The translations under genes were made by a program, and so were the position numbers. From a virus, in the IMG/VR virus record IMGVR_UViG_3300042383_000523, positions 1 to 64,000 of that record: a DNA stretch of 64,000 nucleotides. The stretch is one strand, 5' to 3'. Numbering within the stretch: position 1 is the stretch's first letter; the number at the start of each line of letters is the position of its first letter. Positions 18,404 through 27,036 of the stretch are shown here, one piece after another. The notes beneath the pieces were generated by a model that saw only the letters and a program-made list of their open reading frames with translations, searched no databases and was not told the origin of the DNA.

Positions 18404-20307
18404 TGGCAAATCAATTACCAATATTACCAAATACACCAGCTCGTGCTTTAAATGAATATATAGAACCGTACATACCAGGTACAAAACCTATATTACCTGA
18501 AGATTTAATAACTAGAGCTAGTCAAATATCTGTTGATATTGAAAACGATGTTAAACCATTTTCAATTGGATTACAAGATATTGATGATGCTGTATTCTTT
18601 TACTTTAATAATATTATAAAACCAACAATAGTTCAAAATGGTAATCAAATACCTGTACCTGTTTCTTATGCTTCTGCTGAAAGATGGGTATCTGTTCAAA
18701 AAGATGGGTATTTTAGAGATAAGAATGGAAAAGCAATGCATCCATACATTATTGTAAGAAGAACTGGATTTGAAAAAAATAGAACATTAGCAAATAAATT
18801 AGATGGTAATAATGTAAATAACTTTGCTGTTGCTAGAGCTAGGTATAATTCTCAAAATCAATACACCAATTTTGATGTTTTAAATAACGTAACACCATCT
18901 GAGAAATTCTATTTAACTCCTGTACCAGATTATGTTAATATAACGTACGAATGCGCCATTATTACCAATTTTATTCAAGAAAACAACAAAATCGTCGAAT
19001 CAGTAGAGTTTGCGTCAGATTCGTATTGGGGTGATAAAAATCGTTTTCAATTTAGAACATATATTGATAGATTTGACTCTACAAATGAATATGGTGTGAG
19101 TGATCAACGTATAGCCAAAACAAGTATGAATTTAACACTTTATGGTTATATTATTCCTGACACTATCAATAGAGATATGGCTACAAATGGTAAAAAACAA
19201 TTCTTCTCTAAATCAATTGTTTCCATTACCGCCGAAACTTCAGTTAATGCTGATGGGAGAATAGCAGCTCCTACTGCCCCAAGAGTTAGTCAACCTTTAC
19301 CTAGTGTAATACCAAGTATATCAATTACACCAAGTATATCAATTACGCCTAGTGTAACACCAAGTATAAGTATATCACCTAGTATTACACCAAGTACATC
19401 AATTATACCTAGTATATCTGTAACACCAAGTATTACTCCAAGTATATCAATCACACCTAGTGTAACACCAAGTATAAGTATATCACCTAGTATTACACCA
19501 AGTACATCAATTGTACCTAGTATATCTGTAACACCTAGTGTTACACCAAGTAATACACCAAGTATATCAATTACACCAAGTGTAACGCCTAGTATAACAC
19601 CATCACTAAGTTCAGCACCTACTACTGGGGGTAGTATAGATTTTGGGAATGAATTAGGTAGGTATGCTATTACAAATTTAACAAATAGTAATTATTCATT
19701 AGGATATAATGATTTTACAATTGAATGGTTCCAAAAACTTACTACTTTCGATGATACCCTTAATAATATAACTCCATTTTCTATATACAATTCAGACTTA
19801 GATTTTTTATATTTTACTCTTCAAGATGACGGTGCTCCTAATATAAGGTGTTACATCAACCCAGTGGTAAATGATACATTCCAACAATATGTTTTTGATA
19901 CTAACGTACCTCTTACAACATTATTAGACTGGACTCATATTGCACTTGTTAGAGTAGGAACCTCATTAAAAATATACATTAATGGTACTTTTGCTAACCC
20001 AAGTGATTATACTTTAGGAAATGTAAATTTACAACCATTATTATCAAAATTAATCATTGGAAATACAGGAAGAACTCCGTCAAGTTGGAAATTCCCAGGA
20101 AAAATAACTAACTTTAATTTTGTTAACGGAACTGCCTTATATAACAGTGATTTTACACCACCAACAGCACCATTATCACCATCAGCTAACACTAAATTAT
20201 TGTTATTAGCTACAGATAATGCTGGATTATTAACAGACTCAAGTGGATTGAATATAGTTGTAAATAATATTAATGGGGTAACATGGAGTTCTGATACTCC
20301 TTTTTAA
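18403..20307 (+). CDS. Tail terminator (gp15-like) fused to TPS stalk and LamG-type domain
   Basis: 634 residues. Residues about 60-290 correspond to T4 gp15, the tail terminator: IPVPVSYASAERW, VNITYECAIITNFIQENNKIVESV and TSMNLTLYGYIIPD align with the equivalent T4 segments. Residues about 300-405 are TPS repeats (tract 19300-19612). Residues about 410-630 look like a concanavalin-type LamG/lectin domain (FTIEWFQK, WTHIALVRVGTSLKIYINGT, LIIGNTG). T4 gp15 is only about 270 residues, so the second half is an extra, probably carbohydrate-binding extension exposed at the neck. The fusion reading frame is continuous. Confidence 0.8.
   Translation: MANQLPILPNTPARALNEYIEPYIPGTKPILPEDLITRASQISVDIENDVKPFSIGLQDIDDAVFFYFNNIIKPTIVQNGNQIPVPVSYASAERWVSVQKDGYFRDKNGKAMHPYIIVRRTGFEKNRTLANKLDGNNVNNFAVARARYNSQNQYTNFDVLNNVTPSEKFYLTPVPDYVNITYECAIITNFIQENNKIVESVEFASDSYWGDKNRFQFRTYIDRFDSTNEYGVSDQRIAKTSMNLTLYGYIIPDTINRDMATNGKKQFFSKSIVSITAETSVNADGRIAAPTAPRVSQPLPSVIPSISITPSISITPSVTPSISISPSITPSTSIIPSISVTPSITPSISITPSVTPSISISPSITPSTSIVPSISVTPSVTPSNTPSISITPSVTPSITPSLSSAPTTGGSIDFGNELGRYAITNLTNSNYSLGYNDFTIEWFQKLTTFDDTLNNITPFSIYNSDLDFLYFTLQDDGAPNIRCYINPVVNDTFQQYVFDTNVPLTTLLDWTHIALVRVGTSLKIYINGTFANPSDYTLGNVNLQPLLSKLIIGNTGRTPSSWKFPGKITNFNFVNGTALYNSDFTPPTAPLSPSANTKLLLLATDNAGLLTDSSGLNIVVNNINGVTWSSDTPF
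19300..19612 (+). repeat. Thr-Pro-Ser repeat tract 5
   Basis: In-frame ISITPSVTPSISISPS repeats linking the tail terminator part to the lectin-like part. A higher-order unit of about 100 bases (SISITPSVTPS...STSIxPSISV) is duplicated within it. Confidence 0.85.
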
Positions 20308-20359
20308 AAAAATTTGGATATTTAAAATATTTTTCGTATAATATAAAAAACGTTACGTT

Positions 20360-20602
20360 ATGTTAAGAAAATTTAAAGAAATAGCAAGCGCTTGGATAAC
20401 AGCAGCCAACCCGACACCAGAAGAAAAAGAATTAGCTGAAAAAAGACTAAATGTGTGTAACGGGTGTGAATACAGACAAGAAAATGAAAATATAATTGAA
20501 TTTTATTATTGTGGTATATGTTTATGTCCACTAAATAAAAAAATATTTTCATTAAAAAACCCAGAAGTAAACCCATGTCCCGCAAATAAATGGGATGAAT
20601 AA
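20360..20602 (+). CDS. Zinc-ribbon-like small protein (80 aa)
   Basis: Cysteines are arranged as C-N-G-C, then C-G-I-C-L-C and a final C before PANKW, consistent with a small zinc-binding fold. The N-terminal helix (EIASAWITAANPTPEEKELAEKRL) precedes it. Proteins with this layout are common near T4-like tail genes, but the role is unknown. The leader reads aaaaaacgttacgttATG. Confidence 0.65.
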   Translation: MLRKFKEIASAWITAANPTPEEKELAEKRLNVCNGCEYRQENENIIEFYYCGICLCPLNKKIFSLKNPEVNPCPANKWDE

Positions 20603-20618
20603 ATAAAAAGTTATAATT

Positions 20619-20888
20619 ATGATAAAACAAACGGAAAAACAAACAGAAAACCAAACACATTTAACCCCAGAAGAGTTACAAGAATTTAGAGATATTCATC
20701 AAGAATATCAAACAGCTTTATTTAATGTTGGATTAATTGCATTAGATTTAGAGAATTTAACTAAAGAGAAAAATCGTTTAGCTGAACATGCTTTTAAAGT
20801 AAATGAGCAGAGATTAGAAATAGTTAAAAATTTAGGTGATAAATACGGTGACAAACAAGTTAATTTAGAAACAGGCGAACTTGGATAA
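20619..20888 (+). CDS. Small coiled-coil protein (89 aa)
   Basis: Residues about 18-75 are a continuous charged helix (EELQEFRDIHQEYQTALFN, NLTKEKNRLAEHAFKVNEQR), likely a coiled-coil dimer. No other motif. It sits between the neck and sheath genes, so an assembly-chaperone role would fit; this is speculative. Confidence 0.6.
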   Translation: MIKQTEKQTENQTHLTPEELQEFRDIHQEYQTALFNVGLIALDLENLTKEKNRLAEHAFKVNEQRLEIVKNLGDKYGDKQVNLETGELG

Positions 20889-20969
20889 GATAAATGTTGT
20901 TTTACAGTTCTTTTAGAATATTTATTATTAGAACAAAACTCTATTAGAAATTAAAAACAATAACATAAA

Positions 20970-22754
20970 ATGGCAGAAGCAATTATTTCTCCTGGTGTTT
21001 ACACCAATGAAAATGACCAGAGTGCAGTAACTCAAGGCCCAATCGAAGCTGGAGCAGCTATTGTAGGTCCTACAGTTAATGGTATTCCATATATTCCAAC
21101 ATTAGTTACTACATATAGTGATTATGTTGCAAAATTTGGAAGTACTTTTGAAAGTGGTGCTAACGGTAATTTTGAATATTTTACCTCATTAGCAGCTAAA
21201 AATTATTTTGACAATGGTGGAAACACATTGTTAGTAACAAGAATTACACATGCTGGGACAGGTTCATCAGCATTGCAATCATTTGCATCTGCAAGTATTC
21301 CGATAAGTGGTTCTACAGCATCAGAATTCCCAGCATCATCAAGTTTTGAATTAGAAACTTTAGCATGGGGTAACCAAATGAACAACTCAGGAAGTGTATT
21401 ATCTTCAGGAGCTCTAGTAACAGGAAGTGCTACTAACGTTCGTTGGGAAATTAATCAAGTAGATTACTCAAGAGGTACATTTACTTTATTAGTTAGAAGT
21501 GGTAATGATAATGCTGCTCAACCAAATGTTCTTGAAACATGGAACAACCTATCAATGGATGTTAATCAACCTAACTATATTGCTAGAGTAATTGGTAATA
21601 CTAAACCAGTATATACTTACTCAGCAGCTGATGGTCAAGGATATATTGATGTTCAAGGTGATTTCCCGAATGCTTCAAGATATATAAGAGTAGCAGATGT
21701 TGCTCAAGCACAATATAATACATTTGACAATAATGGAAATTATATATCTGCTTCATTTAGTGGTAGTTTACCAAACTTAGGAAGTGGTTCATTAGCAGGA
21801 GCATTTAATGGTGGTATTGCAGATACTAACTTAGGTAAATTTATGTTTGAAAACATAACAACAGCTGCTACAAATGCTCAAGGATTTACAGCTGCAGATT
21901 ATGCTGTTGCTTTAAATTTATTAAACAACACAGACGAATATCAATTTAATTTATTAATGACTCCTGGTTTATTCCTTAATGCTGGTACTGCACCTGCAAT
22001 AGGTTCAAACGGAGCTGATCCAATCGCATTATGTGAAGGAAGAGCAGATGCTTTAGCAGTAGTTGACCCAGTACCTTATGGTGGTTCAATAACAAGCGCT
22101 AAAACAGCAGCAAATGCTTCAAATTCAAGCTACGCAGCAACATACTGGCCATGGTGTCAAGTATTTAGCTCAGCAATGGGTAAATTAGTATGGGTTCCTT
22201 CTTCAGTATTAATGGGAGGTGTATTTGCTTTCAATGATGAAGTAGCTGCTCCATGGTTTGCACCAGCAGGTATTACTAGAGGTGGTATCCCAAATGTAAC
22301 AAGAGTTGAAAGAAGATTGTCATTAAACGACAGAAACAACTTATATTTAGATAATGTAAACCCATTAGCTACATTCCCTGGAAACGGTGTTGTAGTATTT
22401 GGTCAGAAAACATTACAACAAAAAGCAACAGCTTTAGATAGAGTAAATGTTAGAAGATTGTTAATTGCATTAAAAGGATTTATTGGTGGTGTAGCTCGTG
22501 GATTAGTATTTGAACAAAACACTGCTACTACAAGAAATGCATTTTTAAATCAAATTAATCCATACTTAGACAGTGTAGTACAAAGACAAGGTTTATTTGC
22601 TTATAAAGTAGTAATGGATGAGTCAAATAATACACCAAGTGTAGTAGATAGAAATCAATTAATTGGTCAAATTTATATCCAACCAACTAAAACTGCTGAA
22701 TTCGTAATATTAGATTTCACAATTTTACCAACTGGTGTTGAGTTCCCATCTTAA
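20970..22754 (+). CDS. Tail sheath protein (gp18-like)
   Basis: 594 residues. The N-terminal ISPGVYTNENDQS is the classic sheath start, and the C-terminal third (VERRLSLNDRNNLYLDNVNPLATFPGNG, VNVRRLLIALKGFI, FLNQINPYLDSVV) is the conserved sheath core. The insertion domain (about residues 110-330) is Ser/Asn rich. It forms the contractile outer tail. It precedes the tube gene, as in other myoviruses. AATATTTAT at 20917-20925 may belong to its promoter. Confidence 0.95.
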   Translation: MAEAIISPGVYTNENDQSAVTQGPIEAGAAIVGPTVNGIPYIPTLVTTYSDYVAKFGSTFESGANGNFEYFTSLAAKNYFDNGGNTLLVTRITHAGTGSSALQSFASASIPISGSTASEFPASSSFELETLAWGNQMNNSGSVLSSGALVTGSATNVRWEINQVDYSRGTFTLLVRSGNDNAAQPNVLETWNNLSMDVNQPNYIARVIGNTKPVYTYSAADGQGYIDVQGDFPNASRYIRVADVAQAQYNTFDNNGNYISASFSGSLPNLGSGSLAGAFNGGIADTNLGKFMFENITTAATNAQGFTAADYAVALNLLNNTDEYQFNLLMTPGLFLNAGTAPAIGSNGADPIALCEGRADALAVVDPVPYGGSITSAKTAANASNSSYAATYWPWCQVFSSAMGKLVWVPSSVLMGGVFAFNDEVAAPWFAPAGITRGGIPNVTRVERRLSLNDRNNLYLDNVNPLATFPGNGVVVFGQKTLQQKATALDRVNVRRLLIALKGFIGGVARGLVFEQNTATTRNAFLNQINPYLDSVVQRQGLFAYKVVMDESNNTPSVVDRNQLIGQIYIQPTKTAEFVILDFTILPTGVEFPS

Positions 22755-22794
22755 TTAATATTTATAATTAACAAACAATAAATACACAGAGAAC

Positions 22795-23286
22795 ATGCCG
22801 ATATTAAACGCAAACCAGATGATGTTTACTCAATATGAACCTAAAGTTCCAAACAGGTTTATAATGTATGTAAACGGTATCCCATCATATATAATCAAAG
22901 GAGTAAGTGCCGTAAATTTTGATGATGGTGAAATTATTCTAGATCACATCAACACTTATAGAAAAATCCGTAGTGGAAAAAGATTATGGGGAGACATGAC
23001 ATTTACATTATTTGACCCAATTGCTCCATCAGGTGCACAGGTAGTAATGGAATGGGCTCGTTTAGCATATGAATCTATCACAGGTAGAGCAGGTTACTCG
23101 GATTTCTATAAAAAAGATATAACATTCAACGTATTAGGTCCTGTAGGGGATGTAGTATCAGAGTGGGTAATTAAAGGAGCTTTTATTAAAACAGGAAACT
23201 TTGATGATTACGATTGGTCAACATATACCGAAGCCGTAAATCTTACTCTAACAATTGGAATGGATTATTGTATCTTGAATTACTAA
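22795..23286 (+). CDS. Tail tube protein (gp19-like)
   Basis: 163 residues. PNRFIMYVNGIPSYIIKGV, ILDHINTYRKIRSGKRLWGDMTFTLFDPI and the closing LTLTIGMDYC correspond to the gp19 tube subunit of T4-like phages. It stacks in rings to form the inner tail channel. A strong terminator follows 25 bases after the stop, so the sheath-tube pair is a separate transcription unit. AATATTTAT at 22757-22765 could give an extra tube transcript. Confidence 0.92.
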   Translation: MPILNANQMMFTQYEPKVPNRFIMYVNGIPSYIIKGVSAVNFDDGEIILDHINTYRKIRSGKRLWGDMTFTLFDPIAPSGAQVVMEWARLAYESITGRAGYSDFYKKDITFNVLGPVGDVVSEWVIKGAFIKTGNFDDYDWSTYTEAVNLTLTIGMDYCILNY

Positions 23287-23310
23287 TACAAGAATTATAT
23301 TAAATATAAA

Positions 23311-23338
23311 GAACCCGATAGAAATATCGGGTTTTTTT
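23311..23338 (+). terminator. Rho-independent terminator after tube gene
   Basis: Seven-base-pair stem CCCGATA/TATCGGG (23314-23320 with 23325-23331), GAAA tetraloop and a run of seven T. It is flanked by the tube gene and a fresh promoter box at 23358. Confidence 0.92.
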
Positions 23339-23357
23339 ATGAGAAACATTCTTTCGT

Positions 23358-23365
23358 TATATTTA
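23358..23365 (+). promoter_or_regulatory. TATATTTA promoter box
   Basis: TATATTTA directly after a terminator and 26 bases before the ATG at 23392. The region where an upstream TTG box should lie is occupied by the T run of the terminator, so only the downstream box is clear. Confidence 0.5.
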
Positions 23366-23391
23366 TATATATAAAAATAAAATTTAAGTTT

Positions 23392-24153
23392 ATGACAGAT
23401 TTCAAATTTCCAACCGAAATTATTACTTTACCCTCTAAAGGTCTTGTTTATCCTGAAACATCACTATTAGCTAAAGGTGAAATTGAAATGCGCTATATGA
23501 GCGCTAAAGATGAAGATATTTTAACCAATATTAACTTTATTAAACAAGGAACAGCAATTGATAAATTGTTAAAATCACTTGTAGTATCACCTGTTGATAT
23601 TGATGATTTAGTAACAGGAGATAAAAATGCAATCTTATTTGCTGCTCGTGTATTAGGATACGGACACGACTACACATTCCAGTTTAGAAACCAAGCTACT
23701 GGAAAAGATGAAGATTACACTGTTGATTTAACTAAACTAGAAGAAAAACCAATAGACGAGGCATTATTTACTCAAGGTAAAAATGAATTTGATTTTACAC
23801 TTCCTAAATCAGGAAATAAAGTAACATTTAAATTATTAACAGGTAAAGATGAAAAATCTATTGATGCTGAAATTAAAGGTTTACAAAAAATAGATGCTAA
23901 TGCTTCATATGAAAACATAACACGTTTAAAACATATGATTACATCTGTTAATGGAAAAACAGACAAGGTACCAATATATGATTTTATAGACAATTATTTA
24001 CTAGCACCAGATTCAAGAGCATTTAAAAAATATTACAACGATATTTCACCTGACATAGATACCACAGTCACTATTGATAAGGATGGATACGTACAGGAGG
24101 GCGTAGTTATCCCTATAGGGATTAGCTTTTTTTGGCCTGACTTCCAAGTATAG
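23392..24153 (+). CDS. Baseplate hub/assembly protein (gp26-like), zero frame
   Basis: 253 residues. LPSKGLVYPE, IEMRYMSAKDEDILTN and the helical VVSPVDIDDLVTGDKNAILFAARVLGYG are typical of the T4 gp26/gp51 baseplate family (T4_baseplate). The zero frame ends in VIPIGISFFWPDFQV just after a seven-T run. A second conserved-looking segment follows in another frame (24134-24394), so part of the product is probably extended by frameshifting. It acts in baseplate or tail assembly before the tape-measure gene, where tail-assembly chaperones usually lie. Confidence 0.8.
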   Translation: MTDFKFPTEIITLPSKGLVYPETSLLAKGEIEMRYMSAKDEDILTNINFIKQGTAIDKLLKSLVVSPVDIDDLVTGDKNAILFAARVLGYGHDYTFQFRNQATGKDEDYTVDLTKLEEKPIDEALFTQGKNEFDFTLPKSGNKVTFKLLTGKDEKSIDAEIKGLQKIDANASYENITRLKHMITSVNGKTDKVPIYDFIDNYLLAPDSRAFKKYYNDISPDIDTTVTIDKDGYVQEGVVIPIGISFFWPDFQV

Positions 24154-24394
24154 AGAATACTTATTCACTAAAATCCATGAAATATGCTTTTATGGACAGG
24201 GTGGTTATGATTGGGATACTATATACAATTTACCAATAATGTATCGTGAATTTATTTATCATAAAATTCGTGAACATTACGATAAACAAAAAACGGATTC
24301 CGAAAAACAACAAAAAATGATGCAATCTAAAACAGCAACAACTGTTAAACCATCAACTAAACCAACATATACAGCAAAAGCCCCACGAAAGTAG
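24134..24394 (+). CDS. Frameshift extension of the gp26-like protein
   Basis: In the +1 (equivalently -2) frame from the T run at 24127-24133, an open segment of 86 codons runs to TAG at 24394. It encodes FYGQGGYDWDTIYNLPIMY and REFIYHKIREHYDKQ, which looks like the C-terminal part of tail-assembly chaperones of marine T4-like phages. No ATG lies at its start; the first in-frame ATG cuts through the conserved part. A +1 slip on TTTTTTTGG gives a 333-residue product, a -2 slip 334. A homopolymer sequencing error is the alternative. Confidence 0.65.
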   Translation, partial: GLTSKYREYLFTKIHEICFYGQGGYDWDTIYNLPIMYREFIYHKIREHYDKQKTDSEKQQKMMQSKTATTVKPSTKPTYTAKAPRK

Positions 24395-24403
24395 GGCTTT
24401 TCA
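24376..24403 (+). terminator. Rho-independent terminator at end of frameshift segment
   Basis: AAAAGCCC (24376-24383) pairs with GGGCTTTT (24394-24401) around a GAAA-type loop. It overlaps the stop codon of the extension segment, separating it from the tape-measure gene. Confidence 0.75.
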
Positions 24404-24427
24404 TATTTATCCATATAATACACTTTT

Positions 24428-26713
24428 ATGGCAGTAGGTACAAATAATGATGAATTAAACCAATATAATGATCTATTAAGAGAATCGATCAATTATTCTA
24501 GACAACTATCTGATAATATTTTAGCTTTAGCAGGTAGAATGTCTAATTTATCTATAGCAGCTCGTGCTACTAGATCTGCTATGACTGATATCAATACAGA
24601 TATTAAAAATACTTTAAAATTATCTGATAAATTAAATCAGGGAAAATTAAAGCAAAAAGATATTGAAACTCAAATAGCTAAGATTACAAACACATATGCT
24701 AAGTATATTGAAGAAACTAATAATGGTGTTAATAACATTAATGAGGTATATCAAAAACAAAGAGATTTACTTGTTGATATAAACACCGAAATATCTCGCC
24801 AGAATACTTTACAAAGTGATATTAATAATTCATATAATAATCTTAATTCACTACAACAACAACTTGCTAATATAAATAGTCAAATAGTTGGATCTAATCT
24901 TCAACAACAACAAAGTTTACAAAATCAAGCATCTATTATTCAAACTTTAATTAAAGATGAAACTGATACTTTAAATATAAAAGAAAGACAATTAGATACT
25001 TCTAAAAGAATAAGTAGAGAATTAAATGAAGATATATCTAAAACTGACAGAGTTATAGAATCTCATGAAAGATTATTAGAAATATACGAACAAGAATTAG
25101 ATAAAGCTAAGAAAATAAAAGAAGCTTTAGAAGCCCAAAACACCCCAGCATCACGATTAGTTCAAACTTTTAAAGATATACAAGGTGTATTAGGACCATT
25201 TACAGTTATATTTAACTTCTTAAGAAAAGTAGCATTTGATGTTTCTGCTCAAGTTACTCAACTTCAAAAAGGTTTGATGTTATCATCTGATGAAGCATAT
25301 CAAGTAAGAAGTGAATTTAATGAATTAGCTGTTGCTTCTGGTAATGTTCTTATTACTACTAATGCTTTAGTAGCATCAAATGCTGCTTTAGGTAAACAAT
25401 TAGGATTCAATGCTCGTTTTAGTAATGATGCTGTTGTTGAGTTTACAAAATTAACTAAACAAATTGGTTTAAGTGAAGAAGCAGCTGGTGGTTTAGCTAA
25501 ATTTGCTAAAGCTAACGGCATGACTTTAGAAGAAACTAAAACCACAGCTTTAGGAGTATCACAACAATTATCTTCACAATACGGAATACAATTAGACCAA
25601 AAAGAAGTACTTGAGGAAATAGGTAAAATATCTGGCCAAACATTAGCAATGTTTAAAGCTAATCCTGCTGCCTTGGCTCAAGCGGTTGCTCAAGCAAAAC
25701 TTTTAGGAACTACTTTAGATATAGCTAAAAAACAAGCATCTGCTTTACTTGATTTTGAATCATCTATTGAAAATGAATTACAAGCAGAATTAATAACTGG
25801 ACAACAATTTAATTTAGAAAGAGCAAGATCTGCTTCATTAATGGGTGATTTAACAACGGTAATGAAAGAACTTAACAACCAAGGTGTTGATTTTAATAAG
25901 TTCTCTAACATGAATGTTATTGCTCAAGAAAAAATGGCAGCAGCATTAGGATTATCAACAGATGAATTATCAGATCAGTTATTAAAAGAACAATATATGA
26001 ACATGTCTAGAGAACAAGTAGTTGCTCTAGCAGGTGAAGAAGTTGCAAAACGTTTAGAAGCAGTTAGTGCTCAAGATAAATTCAACGCTGCTGTAGAAAA
26101 AATGCAAGATGCATTTGCAAACATAGCGGGTGGTCCTTTAGGACAAATAGCAGAAATGATGGCTAAAACACTTGAAAGTTCATTAGGATTGTATGGTATA
26201 TTAGTAGCTATTGGTGGAATATCCTTAGGAAAAACTTTAGCATCTGTAGCAACTTTAGCTTTAGAATTAGGATTTGCTGCTTCTGGAGCTATTGCTACTG
26301 CATCTGCTATATCCTTTGGACTGGCTGCTGTTGGTATTGTAGCAGGTATTGCTGCAATGATGGGAGCGTTTGACGATGCTAAACAAGAAGCAACACAAAT
26401 GGGTGATGGATTCTTTTCTAAAGGTAAAACAATAATATCGACTAAAGAAGGAGGATTGTTTGAAACAAGTCCAAATGATGAAATAGCAGTAGCACCTGGT
26501 ATAGGTGATATGATTAACAGATCTCAAAACCCGTCAACTACTGTAGTACAACAAGACAATAGTGCTTTATTAAGTGCAGTTAATACATTAATTACTGAGA
26601 CTAAAAACACAAATAGTGGTTTAGATAGATTGAATGCAAAACAAGCAGTAGTTAAAGTAGATAGTCAAAGTTTAGGAACAGCTCAAATTATAGGTAACTA
26701 TAACTTGGCCTAA
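24428..26713 (+). CDS. Tail tape-measure protein
   Basis: 761 residues. The N-terminal 240 residues are a long coiled coil (RISRELNEDISKTDRVIESH). Residues about 580-660 hold a Gly/Ala-rich hydrophobic stretch (LGLYGILVAIGGISLG, IATASAISFGLAAVGIVAGI) typical of the membrane-active part of tape measures. A conserved-looking globular region lies between. Its length sets tail length, and the encoded chain is long enough for a tail near that of T4. It follows the gp26-like chaperone, the usual order. CATATTTAT at 24402-24410 precedes it. Confidence 0.85.
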   Translation: MAVGTNNDELNQYNDLLRESINYSRQLSDNILALAGRMSNLSIAARATRSAMTDINTDIKNTLKLSDKLNQGKLKQKDIETQIAKITNTYAKYIEETNNGVNNINEVYQKQRDLLVDINTEISRQNTLQSDINNSYNNLNSLQQQLANINSQIVGSNLQQQQSLQNQASIIQTLIKDETDTLNIKERQLDTSKRISRELNEDISKTDRVIESHERLLEIYEQELDKAKKIKEALEAQNTPASRLVQTFKDIQGVLGPFTVIFNFLRKVAFDVSAQVTQLQKGLMLSSDEAYQVRSEFNELAVASGNVLITTNALVASNAALGKQLGFNARFSNDAVVEFTKLTKQIGLSEEAAGGLAKFAKANGMTLEETKTTALGVSQQLSSQYGIQLDQKEVLEEIGKISGQTLAMFKANPAALAQAVAQAKLLGTTLDIAKKQASALLDFESSIENELQAELITGQQFNLERARSASLMGDLTTVMKELNNQGVDFNKFSNMNVIAQEKMAAALGLSTDELSDQLLKEQYMNMSREQVVALAGEEVAKRLEAVSAQDKFNAAVEKMQDAFANIAGGPLGQIAEMMAKTLESSLGLYGILVAIGGISLGKTLASVATLALELGFAASGAIATASAISFGLAAVGIVAGIAAMMGAFDDAKQEATQMGDGFFSKGKTIISTKEGGLFETSPNDEIAVAPGIGDMINRSQNPSTTVVQQDNSALLSAVNTLITETKNTNSGLDRLNAKQAVVKVDSQSLGTAQIIGNYNLA

Positions 26714-26750
26714 TTTAATATTTATAATAAACAATTAAAACAACATAATT

Positions 26751-27026
26751 ATGGGATTATTATCACTATTACAAAGTGGCGTAGGAAACTTAGGATGGGA
26801 CGGAGGTCCAGTACCACCAGGACTACAACCTAACGTTAACCCAAACCCTCCAGGATCACGTCATGATCAGTACTCAATTAACGGAAACCCTCAAATTCAA
26901 GCTATTGGTGCTGGATTTGTACCTTTTATTCCAAAACCATCAATTTTAGAAGAAGGAGACCCAGCTAACACAGCTGCTTTTAGAAATGCACCTGGATTAA
27001 AATATCTAGACAATCCACCAACCTAA
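26751..27026 (+). CDS. Small Pro/Gly-rich tail protein (91 aa)
   Basis: GWDGGPVPPGLQPNVNPNPPGS is a low-complexity region; the rest is short and hydrophilic. It lies between the tape measure and the first baseplate gene, with AATATTTAT at 26717-26725 upstream. A minor tail or baseplate role is likely from position alone. Confidence 0.55.
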   Translation: MGLLSLLQSGVGNLGWDGGPVPPGLQPNVNPNPPGSRHDQYSINGNPQIQAIGAGFVPFIPKPSILEEGDPANTAAFRNAPGLKYLDNPPT

Positions 27027-27036
27027 AAATTAATTA

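Noticed and set aside
26267-26527. Minus-strand Cys/Ser-rich frame in the tape-measure gene
   Set aside because: Shadow of the Ala/Thr-rich hydrophobic region of the tape measure; no independent support.
9464-26725. T4 late promoters (TATAAATA) before structural genes
   Set aside because: The recurrent box reads AATATTTAT on the coding strand; TATAAATA would appear only on the other strand, where no genes lie downstream.
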